Positions 55,431 through 64,000 of a DNA stretch of 64,000 nucleotides are shown in pieces (the stretch's first letter is position 1; every line of letters begins with the position of its first letter). Location: NCBI RefSeq assembly GCF_012689525.1, contig NZ_CP051516.1, positions 1-64,000 of the forward strand. Direction: 5' to 3'. This DNA comes from Paraburkholderia aromaticivorans. GTDB lineage: Bacteria; Pseudomonadota; Gammaproteobacteria; Burkholderiales; Burkholderiaceae. The notes beneath the pieces were generated by a model. It saw only the letters and a program-made list of their open reading frames with translations, was not told the DNA's origin and did not search any database. A program made the translations under genes and the position numbers.

Positions 55431-56579
55431 CTAACTCTGCATCAACCGCTTTTGCCGCGCGACATTCATGATGAGGCCGACGGCGACGCCCAACGTGGTC
55501 AGCGCAGTACCGCCGTAACTCATGAATGGCAGCGGCACGCCGACCACCGGCAAGATGCCGCTCACCATGCCGATATTCACGAAAGCGTAGGTGAAGAACG
55601 CCATGGTTAGCGAGCCGGCCAGCAAGCGTCCGAACAGCGTCGCGCCATTGGCCGCGATATAGAGGCCGCGCGCGATCAACAGCATGTACAGCGTGAGCAA
55701 TACGATACCGCCCGCCAATCCGAACTCTTCAGAGAACACCGCGAAAATGAAGTCAGTGTGTTTCTCGGGGATGAACTCCAGATGCGCCTGCGTGCCCTTC
55801 AACCAGCCTTTGCCGAGCGGACCACCCGAGCCGATCGCAATGACCGCCTGGATCGTGTGAAAGCCCTTGCCGAGCGGATCGGAAGTCGGATCGAGCAGCG
55901 TGCAGATGCGGTGCTTCTGATAGTCGTGCATCAGCGGCCATTGCACTTCGGGCTGACAGATCTTGTCCTGAAAGGCCGCGATCGAAGCGACTGCGATCAC
56001 GCAAGCAATCAGCACCGGCACGATCAGCTTGAAACTCAGGCCCGCGAAGTAAATCACGAAGAGGCCGGCCGCGAACACCAGCACGGCCGTGCCGAGGTCG
56101 GGCTGCTTGGCGATCAGGCCGACCGGCACCGCGAGAATCACCAGGCCGACCAGATAGTCGTACCAGCGCATCACGCCTTCGCGTCGCTGGTAGTACCACG
56201 CGAGCATCAACGGCGTGGCGATCTTCAGAATCTCCGACGGCTGGATCACCACGCCGACGTTGATCCAGCGCTTCGCGCCCTTGCGCGTGAGACCGAATAG
56301 CGCCACCGCGACCAGCAACGCGATCCCGAATGTGTAGAGCGGGAGCGCGAAACGCATCAGCGTGGTGGGTGGCACATTGGCGAGCGCCCACATCAGCACG
56401 AACGTCAGCATGATGTTGCGCAACTGGTCTTCCACGCGGCCGGGGACATCCAGACTCGCGCTGTACAGCGTGACGATGCCGACGCACAGCAGCAGAAACA
56501 CGATCAGTGCAAGCGGACGGTCGAAGCCCGCGAACATCCGCTTGATGCGGTCGAGCCAGGCGCGCTTGTCGAATTGCAT
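55431..56579 (-). CDS. rodA: RodA, SEDS-family peptidoglycan polymerase
   Basis: RodA is the glycosyltransferase of the elongasome, working with PBP2. The 382-residue protein has about ten membrane segments and the SEDS signatures, including QPDLGTAVLVFAAG and the C-terminal MSYGGTALTTLGVAVGLIMNV (given in parts). The start is ATG 56579; the longer Arg-rich frame to 57086 overlaps mrdA in another frame and is a shadow. It is the last gene of mreB-mreC-mreD-mrdA-rodA. Confidence 0.95.
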   Translation of the reverse strand: MQFDKRAWLDRIKRMFAGFDRPLALIVFLLLCVGIVTLYSASLDVPGRVEDQLRNIMLTFVLMWALANVPPTTLMRFALPLYTFGIALLVAVALFGLTRKGAKRWINVGVVIQPSEILKIATPLMLAWYYQRREGVMRWYDYLVGLVILAVPVGLIAKQPDLGTAVLVFAAGLFVIYFAGLSFKLIVPVLIACVIAVASIAAFQDKICQPEVQWPLMHDYQKHRICTLLDPTSDPLGKGFHTIQAVIAIGSGGPLGKGWLKGTQAHLEFIPEKHTDFIFAVFSEEFGLAGGIVLLTLYMLLIARGLYIAANGATLFGRLLAGSLTMAFFTYAFVNIGMVSGILPVVGVPLPFMSYGGTALTTLGVAVGLIMNVARQKRLMQS

Positions 56580-56589
56580 GCCTTTCTCC

Positions 56590-58899
56590 TTACTCGTCGA
56601 TGCCGCCGGAAACCGGCTGGCGTGGCGATGTGGCCTGAATGCCGTCGTCGCGCGACGGAGCGGCGGCTGTCGGCGCCGGCGCGCTGGCCGGACGGGGTTT
56701 GTGCGGGACGCCGGATTTACGCGACGCGGGATTCTTTGCGGCGGTGGACGTCGATGCTGCCACGGGCGCTGACGCAACAGCCGGCGCGGAGGCTGCCGCC
56801 GCTGCTGATGCAGCCTTCGCAGCCGCCGCAGCGGACGCCGCCGCTGCCGCCGAAGCCGCGCCGGGAATCGGCAGGGCCGTGAAGCCCGCCGCAACCTTGA
56901 CCGGCTGCACCCCGTCCTGCGGCGGCGGCGGTGCGCCACCGACTTCCGGCGCGGACGCATCCTCAGTGGCTGACGCCGCTGCCTCGATGGCTGCGGCCTG
57001 CGCACCCGGCTTGTTCTTGCCGACGAGGTAGTAATCGAGCACCTTGCGCGCAATCGGGCCTGCGGATTCCGCACCCCAGCCGCCATTTTCGACGATCAAC
57101 GCGATGGCGATTTTCGGCTGCTCGGCCGGGGCGAACGCGATGAAGAGCGCGTGGTCGCGCAGATGTTCGGCGACCGCGTGGCCCTTGTAGTTCGCGCCCT
57201 GCAGCGAGTAGACCTGCGCCGTCCCCGTCTTGCCGGCCGCCAGGTACTGCGCGCCGATGAACAGTTTCGACGCCGTGCCGTTGGTTACGACGCCTTCCAT
57301 CGCGCGCTTGATGATGTCGATGTCCGATTGCTTCACCGCGATCTTGTCGCTCGGATCGCGTACGACCGGACGGGTGTCTTTCGTGATCGGATTTTCGATG
57401 TCGCGCACCAGGTGCGGCTTCATCACGACGCCGTTGTTCGCGAGCGTGGCCGTGGCGTGAGCGAGCTGGAGAATAGTGAACGAGTTGTAGCCTTGGCCGA
57501 TGCCGAGACTGATCGTTTCGCCTTCGTACCACCGTTGCTGTTCAGGCTTGTGGTACGCCTTGCGCTTCCATTCCGTGGACGGCAGGATGCCGCGCGCCTC
57601 GCCCGAAATGTCGATGCCGGTGATCTGGCCGAAGCCCCACGGCTTCATGAAGTTGGCGATGTTGTTGACGCCGAGATCGTGCGCGAGCATGTAGAAATAC
57701 GTGTCGTTCGACACCACGATCGCACGGTTCATGTCGACCCAGCCTTGACCCGAGCGCACGTCGTTGCGGAACGTGTGGCCGCCGAAGGTGTACGAGCCCG
57801 GATCCTGGAAGCCCCAGCCCGGCGTGCGCTTATGCAAAGTCAGCGCGGCGAGCGCCATGAACGGCTTGTAAGTCGAGCCCGGCGGATAGGTGCCGTGCAG
57901 CGGCCGGTTGAGCAGCGGGTGGTCGGGCGAGTTGTTGAGATCGTCCCAGGTCTGCTGGTCGATGCCGTCGACGAATGAATTCGGATCGAAGCTCGGCGCG
58001 GACACGAACGCGAGCACGTCGCCCGTCGACGGCTCGATCGCGACCAGCGCGCCGCGGCGCCCCGCGAAGGCCTGCTCGGCGACCTGCTGCAACCCGATAT
58101 CCAGCGACAGCACGAGGTTGTTGCCAGGCGTTGCCTGGGTGCGCGACAACGTGCGCACCGGACGGCCGCCGGCGGTCACTTCCACTTCCTCGAAACCGGT
58201 CTGGCCGTGCAGCTCGGTCTCGTAACTTTGCTCGACGCCGATCTTGCCGATGTAGTCGGTGCCCTTGTAGTTGTTCGCGTCCAGACGCGGATCGTAGTGG
58301 TCCGGATCGCTGTCGTTCTGATCACTGGCGTCGTCGATACGATCCTGATCGCGCTGCGAAATCCGGCCGATGTAGCCGATCACGTGTGCCGCGGTCGGCC
58401 CGAGCGGATATTGGCGGAACAGGCGCGCGCGCACTTCCACGCCGGGAAAACGGAAGCGCTGCGCGGTGAAGCGCGCGACTTCGTCGTCGGTCAGGCGGGT
58501 GCGGATCGGCAGGCTCTCGAAGTTCTTCGAGTCTTCCTGCAGTTTCTTGAAGCGGCGGCGGTCGCGCGCGTCGATCGAGACAACCGTGGCCAGGTTGTCG
58601 ATCACGTTTTCCAGCGAATCGTTCAGCTTCGACGGCGTAAGTTCGAGCGTGTAGGCCGAGTAGTTCTTGGCCAGCACGATGCCGTTGCGATCGGTGATGA
58701 TGCCGCGGTTCGGCACGATCGGCGCGACTGAGATGCGGTTTTCGTCGGCCTGCAGCGAGTATTTGCTGTAGTGCCAGACCTGCAGGAACAGGAAGCGGAA
58801 GCCGATCAGCCCGAAGCAGACGAACACGAACAGACCCGCCGCCGCGACGCGCAGGCGGAACTTCGAGAGCTGTTGCTGAGTGTCCTTGAATTCGGTCAT
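56590..58899 (-). CDS. mrdA: Penicillin-binding protein 2 with Ala-rich C-terminal tail
   Basis: PBP2 is the transpeptidase of the elongasome. The 769-residue protein has one N-terminal membrane segment (about 20-40), a dimerisation domain and a transpeptidase domain with STYK (342-345), SND (397-399) and KTGT (557-560). From about residue 633 a 137-residue Ala/Pro-rich tail follows that most PBP2 proteins lack. The start is ATG 58899 (MTEFKDTQQQ), 12 bases inside the possible 58911. It is separated by 10 bases from rodA. Confidence 0.95.
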   Translation of the reverse strand: MTEFKDTQQQLSKFRLRVAAAGLFVFVCFGLIGFRFLFLQVWHYSKYSLQADENRISVAPIVPNRGIITDRNGIVLAKNYSAYTLELTPSKLNDSLENVIDNLATVVSIDARDRRRFKKLQEDSKNFESLPIRTRLTDDEVARFTAQRFRFPGVEVRARLFRQYPLGPTAAHVIGYIGRISQRDQDRIDDASDQNDSDPDHYDPRLDANNYKGTDYIGKIGVEQSYETELHGQTGFEEVEVTAGGRPVRTLSRTQATPGNNLVLSLDIGLQQVAEQAFAGRRGALVAIEPSTGDVLAFVSAPSFDPNSFVDGIDQQTWDDLNNSPDHPLLNRPLHGTYPPGSTYKPFMALAALTLHKRTPGWGFQDPGSYTFGGHTFRNDVRSGQGWVDMNRAIVVSNDTYFYMLAHDLGVNNIANFMKPWGFGQITGIDISGEARGILPSTEWKRKAYHKPEQQRWYEGETISLGIGQGYNSFTILQLAHATATLANNGVVMKPHLVRDIENPITKDTRPVVRDPSDKIAVKQSDIDIIKRAMEGVVTNGTASKLFIGAQYLAAGKTGTAQVYSLQGANYKGHAVAEHLRDHALFIAFAPAEQPKIAIALIVENGGWGAESAGPIARKVLDYYLVGKNKPGAQAAAIEAAASATEDASAPEVGGAPPPPQDGVQPVKVAAGFTALPIPGAASAAAAASAAAAAKAASAAAAASAPAVASAPVAASTSTAAKNPASRKSGVPHKPRPASAPAPTAAAPSRDDGIQATSPRQPVSGGIDE

Positions 58900-59041
58900 G
58901 CGATTCTGCAAAAGGCCGGGTGACGGCCATCATGAGTGTGCGCCTTTTCCGGCCTGAGCCGGAAGGCATGAACAGCGACGCGCGTCGAGCGGGCCGGCAA
59001 AGTGGGTTCTGGTGAGAACGGCCGGCGGGCCCGAAGCGTGA

Positions 59042-59554
59042 TCAAATTGGCCTGGTATCGTCCGGATCGGCCGGGCGGCGCTGCGGCATCAGCAACAACA
59101 CGCTGGTGACTGGCCACAACGCGGCTTCGACGAAGCCGTCGATCAGATAACCCCAACCCGGAAACGCCGCGCCCGTCAGCAGACGGATCACGAACGGCAC
59201 CAGTTGCGCGACGACCAGCAATGGCATGACCGCGAAGGTCTGCACGCCGAGCGACATCCACAACACGCGGCGATGGATCGTGATCGCGCCGTACGACAAC
59301 AACGTATAGGCCAGCGCGTGCTCGCCGAGCAGGCTGGCGTTATGCACATCCATCAACAAACCGAGCGAAAACGCGATGCCCATGCCGACTTTGCGCGGCT
59401 GATGCACGTTCCAGAACAGCAGCACGAGCGCCACGAAGTCCGGCACGCCGGCGAGGCGCCCCCACGGCATCAGGTTCAGCAGGAACGCTGCGGCGAGGCT
59501 GAACGAGATGAAGTAGGGATTGACCGGCTGCAGAATGTATTGCGGACGGTTCAT
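59042..59554 (-). CDS. mreD: Rod-shape protein MreD
   Basis: A 170-residue inner-membrane protein with about five hydrophobic segments, typical for MreD. It starts at ATG 59554 and overlaps the mreC stop by four bases (ATGA). Identification rests on hydrophobic pattern and the conserved order mreB-mreC-mreD-mrdA-rodA. Confidence 0.92.
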   Translation of the reverse strand: MNRPQYILQPVNPYFISFSLAAAFLLNLMPWGRLAGVPDFVALVLLFWNVHQPRKVGMGIAFSLGLLMDVHNASLLGEHALAYTLLSYGAITIHRRVLWMSLGVQTFAVMPLLVVAQLVPFVIRLLTGAAFPGWGYLIDGFVEAALWPVTSVLLLMPQRRPADPDDTRPI

Positions 59555-60651
59555 GGCTGAGCCCCTGGCTTGGCTGGCGGCTTCGCGTTCTTCTCAGCGG
59601 CCGGTTTCTTTTCGGCGGCGGCCTTTTTCTCCGCGGCGGCCGGTTTGGCCGGCGTTTTTTCGGCGGGCTTGGCGGCTGCCGGTTTCTCGGCGACGGGTTT
59701 TTCGCCTGCTTTCGCCGGAGATTTGTCCGCCGCGGCTTTGCCGTCGGCCGGTTTAGTGCCCTTTTTCGCTTTCGCGGCCGTGGCTGCGTCGGGCTCTTCG
59801 GCGGGGCGCGGCGGCACATTGTTCACGTAATGCAGCACCAACAATTGACGTGCGCCGCGCACCGGCGCGATCGGCAAGCAGATCACGCGTGCGAACGCCG
59901 TATCGGCCTGCTTGTCGACCCGCACCACCTTGGCAACCGGCAGGCCCGGTGGATACACGCCGTCCAGGCCGCTGGTGACGAGTTCGTCGCCCGTCTGAAT
60001 GTCGGCGCTGATCGGCACGAAGCGCAGATCCAGCGTGTCGCCCTTCGGCGTGCCGTAAATCACGCTGCGCAGGCCGGTGCGCACGATCTGCACGGGCACC
60101 GCCTGATCCTTGTCCGTGAGCAGCGTCACTTCGGCTTGCAGCGGGAAGACGCGCGTCACCTGGCCGATCACGCCGTCTTCATTGACGACCGGCGAACCGT
60201 TCTGGATGCCTTGCTGCGCACCCCGGCCAATCACGACCTTTTGCGTGAACGGGTCGCGCGTGTCGTACTGGATTTCGGCGGGCAGCGATTCCGTGGTGGA
60301 GCGCTGCGACAGTTGCAGCAATGCGCGCAAATGCGCGTTCTCGGCCGCCAGTTCAGCGGCCGTATTGGCTTGCTGCGAAAGCTGCAGATCTTTGTTGCGC
60401 AGTTTGTCGTTTTCGCCGCGCAGCGTGGCGCTGGTCACGGCCAGGTCGGCGGCGCCCACGAACATATCGCGCGGCACGAGAGCCGCGCGTTGCAACGGAT
60501 AAAGACCCGCGCCGAGCACGCCACGCACGATTTCGAGCGTTTTGAAGCGTGCGTCGGAGATCAGCAGGGCGAGCGCCAGCACGACGAAAAACACGAGTCG
60601 TGCGAGGGCGGACGGTCCTTGCTTGAACAGGGGCGGCGGACTGTATTCCAT
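59551..60651 (-). CDS. mreC: Rod-shape protein MreC with Lys/Ala-rich tail
   Basis: MreC is the periplasmic scaffold of the elongasome. The 366-residue protein has one N-terminal membrane segment (about 16-36), a coiled coil (about 75-115) and the beta domain to about 280. The final 85 residues are Lys/Ala/Pro-rich (KPAAAEKKAAAEKK style), an extension not needed for the MreC fold. The start is ATG 60651. A hairpin at 60742-60771 separates it from mreB. Confidence 0.94.
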   Translation of the reverse strand: MEYSPPPLFKQGPSALARLVFFVVLALALLISDARFKTLEIVRGVLGAGLYPLQRAALVPRDMFVGAADLAVTSATLRGENDKLRNKDLQLSQQANTAAELAAENAHLRALLQLSQRSTTESLPAEIQYDTRDPFTQKVVIGRGAQQGIQNGSPVVNEDGVIGQVTRVFPLQAEVTLLTDKDQAVPVQIVRTGLRSVIYGTPKGDTLDLRFVPISADIQTGDELVTSGLDGVYPPGLPVAKVVRVDKQADTAFARVICLPIAPVRGARQLLVLHYVNNVPPRPAEEPDAATAAKAKKGTKPADGKAAADKSPAKAGEKPVAEKPAAAKPAEKTPAKPAAAEKKAAAEKKPAAEKNAKPPAKPGAQP

Positions 60652-60741
60652 GGTCGGCGCCGGGGGCGTGAGCGGTTGGGTGAGACGGCGGCGCGCGAGG
60701 GACGCGCGTTCAGCGCGCGGAGGCTGGTAGGCCCAGCCAAC

Positions 60742-60771
60742 GGCAAACCGGCCCGCAAGGGGCCGTTTGCC
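60742..60771 (-). terminator. Hairpin between mreB and mreC
   Basis: GGCAAAC (60742-60748) pairs with GTTTGCC (60765-60771), with an inner GGCCC/GGGCC stem and one bulged base. No T run follows on the minus strand, so it may reduce but not abolish read-through into mreC. Confidence 0.45.
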
Positions 60772-60804
60772 AGATCCGCGCTACTGACATGGAGGCGGGC
60801 TCGC

Positions 60805-61848
<1,044 letters not shown>

Positions 61849-62229
61849 TCAAAATCCTGTCTCGCTGGGGGCCGGGCCTCGCACCATATGCGCAGGGCGG
61901 CAGCGGAAAAAATAACAGCTTCAACCGGGCGGAGGCGGCGCCACAGGAACTTGAAGCTGCGTGGGAGTCTACCGGAGGCCGATGCAAAGCCAGGTCAGAA
62001 AAATCCGAACTATCTTTGGGAATTGTTCAGAAAGGCTCTGGTAAGTCGGTCCGGGTTTGGGTCGAACGCGTAATGATACCTTATAATTTTGGATGTTTTG
62101 AAGGAAACGGACGGCACTTTTTGCCTCCGCTGGCCCCTTTTTCGAGGTCTTCCTCCAGCGTCGTAACCCACTGTCGCAGCGCTGTTTTTTTCCGTGCTGC
62201 GGCGGTCCACCACATTTTCCGGTGACTGC
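61849..62229. other. Divergent control region between mreB and gatC
   Basis: This 381-base gap between two divergent starts holds a perfect -10 TATAAT at 62082-62087 with TTGGGT at 62057-62062 (19-base spacer) reading toward gatC. I did not find a convincing mreB promoter by eye. No gene is seen. Confidence 0.55.
62057..62087 (+). promoter_or_regulatory. Candidate gatC promoter
   Basis: TATAAT (62082-62087) is a perfect -10; the best -35 is TTGGGT (62057-62062) with a 19-base spacer, a little long. Start would be near 62095, about 135 bases before gatC. Confidence 0.5.
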
Positions 62230-62529
62230 ATGGCTCTGACCCTGACCGATGTAAAACGCATCGCGCATCTTGCGCGGCTCGAACTGGCCGACGCCGACGC
62301 TGAGCACACGCTCGTCCAGCTCAACGATTTTTTCGGCCTTGTCGAGCAGATGCAGGCGGTCGATACCACCGGCATCGCGCCGCTTGCCCATCCGATCGAG
62401 CAGATCGAAGACGTTGCGCTGCGTCTGCGTGACGACGCGGTGACCGAAACGGTCGAACGCGAAGCTTTCCAGCGCCCGGCGCCGGCCGTGCAGGAAGGCC
62501 TGTACCTAGTGCCGAAGGTGATCGAGTAA
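62230..62529 (+). CDS. gatC: Asp/Glu-tRNA amidotransferase subunit C
   Basis: GatC stabilises the GatA-GatB amidotransferase that converts misacylated Glu-tRNA(Gln) or Asp-tRNA(Asn) into Gln- or Asn-tRNA. The 99-residue protein starts [19 protein letters not shown] and contains the family pattern [17 protein letters not shown] and LRDDAVTE. It is followed after 193 bases by gatA. Confidence 0.94.
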   Translation: MALTLTDVKRIAHLARLELADADAEHTLVQLNDFFGLVEQMQAVDTTGIAPLAHPIEQIEDVALRLRDDAVTETVEREAFQRPAPAVQEGLYLVPKVIE

Positions 62530-62722
62530 CACCCGCGCATCGAGCCCGGCGCGGCGCGCAAGTCAGCCTTCCGGCGAGTCACCACGCAGCGGCATATCGC
62601 CTCGTGACTCCAGTGCTTGCATGATCGTCGTCTCTGGCTTCCTCGGCTCGGCTTGCCGGCGGGCGGCCGAATGCCTCCACGGCAGCGTGACTACGCTGCC
62701 GCGCTCTTCAGGATAAAACGCA

Positions 62723-64000
62723 ATGCATGAAAAAAGTTTGACCGAACTGCGCGCCGCACTGACGGCCAAGGAATGCTCCGCAGTCGAACTGGCGCAGCTC
62801 TATCTGAAGCGGATCGACGCGGCCAACAGCCTGAACGCATTCATCCAGGTCGATCCCGATCTGACGCTCGCGCAGGCGAAAGCCGCGGACGCGCTGCTCC
62901 ATACCGGCCACGCCGGCCCGCTGGTCGGCCTGCCGATCGCGCACAAGGACGTGTTCGTCACCAAGGGCTGGCGCTCCACCGCCGGCTCGAAAATGCTGTC
63001 GAACTACGAGAGCCCGTTCGACGCGACCGTGGTCGCGCGTCTGCAGAAGGCCGGCATGGTGTGCGTGGGCAAGACCAATATGGACGAGTTCGCAATGGGC
63101 TCATCCAACGAGAATTCGTACTTTGGTCCCGTGCAGAATCCGTGGGATGTTAAGGCTGTGCCGGGCGGTTCGTCGGGCGGGTCGGCTGCGGCTGTGGCCG
63201 CTCGCCTCACGCCTGCCGCGACTGGTACGGATACCGGCGGCTCGATCCGTCAGCCGGCGTCGTTCTCGGGCATCACCGGCATCAAGCCGACGTACGGCCG
63301 CGTGTCGCGTTACGGCATGATCGCGTTCGCCTCGTCGCTGGATCAGGGCGGTCCGATGGCGCAAAGCGCCGCGGATTGCGCCACGCTGCTCAACGCCATG
63401 GCTGGTTTCGACGAGCGCGATTCGACCAGCCTCGTGCGCGACGACGAAGACTACACGCGTTACCTCGGCAAATCGTGGAAAGAAGACGGCGCCGACAAGC
63501 CGCTCGCTGGCCTGCGCATCGGCCTGCCGAAAGAGTATTTCGGCGCCGGCCTCGCCGATGACGTGCGCGCGTCGATCGACGCCGCGCTGAAGCAATACGA
63601 AGCGCTCGGCGCCACGCTGGTCGAAGTCTCGCTGCCGAAAACAGAGTTGTCGATTCCGGTGTATTACGTGATTGCGCCGGCGGAGGCTTCGTCGAACCTG
63701 TCGCGTTTCGACGGCGTGCGCTTTGGTCATCGCGCCGCGGAGTATCGCGATCTGCTCGACATGTACAAGAAGTCGCGCGCCGAAGGGTTCGGCCCGGAAG
63801 TGAAGCGCCGCATTCTGGTCGGCGCGTACGTGCTGTCGCACGGCTATTACGACGCGTACTACCTGCAGGCGCAGAAGATCCGCCGCATCATCGCGCAGGA
63901 TTTCCAGGAAGCGTTCAAGCAGTGCGACGTGATCATGGGACCTGTCGCGCCTTCGGTGGCGTGGGACCTCGGCGCGAAGGGCGACGATCCGGTGCAGATG
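62723..64000 (+). CDS. gatA: Asp/Glu-tRNA amidotransferase subunit A (3' end missing)
   Basis: GatA is the amidase subunit that releases ammonia from glutamine for the tRNA transamidation. The frame from ATG 62723 ([13 protein letters not shown]) stays open for 426 codons to the window edge; the family length is about 480-500, so 55-75 residues are missing. The Ser-cisSer-Lys triad is visible: K75 in AHKD, S150 in [10 protein letters not shown] and S174 in [11 protein letters not shown]. With gatC it forms a gatC-gatA set; gatB should follow outside the window. Confidence 0.96.
   Translation, partial: MHEKSLTELRAALTAKECSAVELAQLYLKRIDAANSLNAFIQVDPDLTLAQAKAADALLHTGHAGPLVGLPIAHKDVFVTKGWRSTAGSKMLSNYESPFDATVVARLQKAGMVCVGKTNMDEFAMGSSNENSYFGPVQNPWDVKAVPGGSSGGSAAAVAARLTPAATGTDTGGSIRQPASFSGITGIKPTYGRVSRYGMIAFASSLDQGGPMAQSAADCATLLNAMAGFDERDSTSLVRDDEDYTRYLGKSWKEDGADKPLAGLRIGLPKEYFGAGLADDVRASIDAALKQYEALGATLVEVSLPKTELSIPVYYVIAPAEASSNLSRFDGVRFGHRAAEYRDLLDMYKKSRAEGFGPEVKRRILVGAYVLSHGYYDAYYLQAQKIRRIIAQDFQEAFKQCDVIMGPVAPSVAWDLGAKGDDPVQM

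Overview
The window reads as a chromosome segment of a beta-proteobacterium of the Burkholderia/Paraburkholderia group. The evidence is high GC with strong C/G third-position bias, the dnaA-dnaN-gyrB start, a Burkholderia-type QueE with a CX14CX2C cluster motif, a DUF4390-NtrYX block and an mreBCD-mrdA-rodA block. Species cannot be fixed from sequence alone. Almost all of it is single-copy chromosomal housekeeping DNA. No insertion sequence, prophage, CRISPR array or rRNA operon was seen.

Layout. 1-4850: 3' part of dnaA, then dnaN and gyrB, each of the last two closed by an intrinsic terminator. 5179-13303: a minus-strand accessory block with a reverse transcriptase of retron type (456 aa) followed by jetA-jetB-jetC-jetD, a complete type I Wadjet SMC-like anti-plasmid system with 2-4 nt spacings or overlaps. 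13304-13961: a non-coding segment holding a structured leader upstream of the RT and, further out, an origin-like element (two perfect DnaA boxes, a GC-rich stretch, DnaA-trio-like triplets and an AT-rich tract). 13962-22106: an AraC/GyrI regulator and an ethanolamine catabolic locus (permease, EutBC lyase, DUF779 protein, acetaldehyde dehydrogenase, EutR-like activator). 22149-25038: Zn/Cd/Pb efflux ATPase with a divergent CadR-type MerR regulator. 25141-32519: zinc-ribbon miniprotein, DbpA helicase, methionine aminotransferase, amino-acid binding protein, AraC regulator, LysE exporter, tRNA-Lys, thioesterase and patatin. 32611-37303: D-2-hydroxyacid dehydrogenase, PEP carboxykinase with a near-ideal CRP-like palindrome in between, and a LysR regulator. 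37467-42121 (minus): topoisomerase III, thioredoxin-like protein, DprA. 42366-51154 (plus): def-fmt, LysE exporter, htpX, then rsmB-DUF4390-ntrY-ntrX-like overlapping genes. 51263-55323: tRNA-Phe, queC-queE-queD, HpaI-type aldolase, Sel1 protein. 55431-61848 (minus): mreB-mreC-mreD-mrdA-rodA, the rod-shape/elongasome operon. 62230-64000: gatC and the first 426 codons of gatA, cut by the window end.

Functional links. EutR, the permease, EutBC and the aldehyde dehydrogenase form an import-to-acetate route for ethanolamine. CadR and the ATPase form a metal-responsive pair. The Wadjet genes with the upstream RT form a candidate defence island placed directly after gyrB and next to the origin-like element. 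That island and the adjacent origin-like element are the most interesting part of the window.
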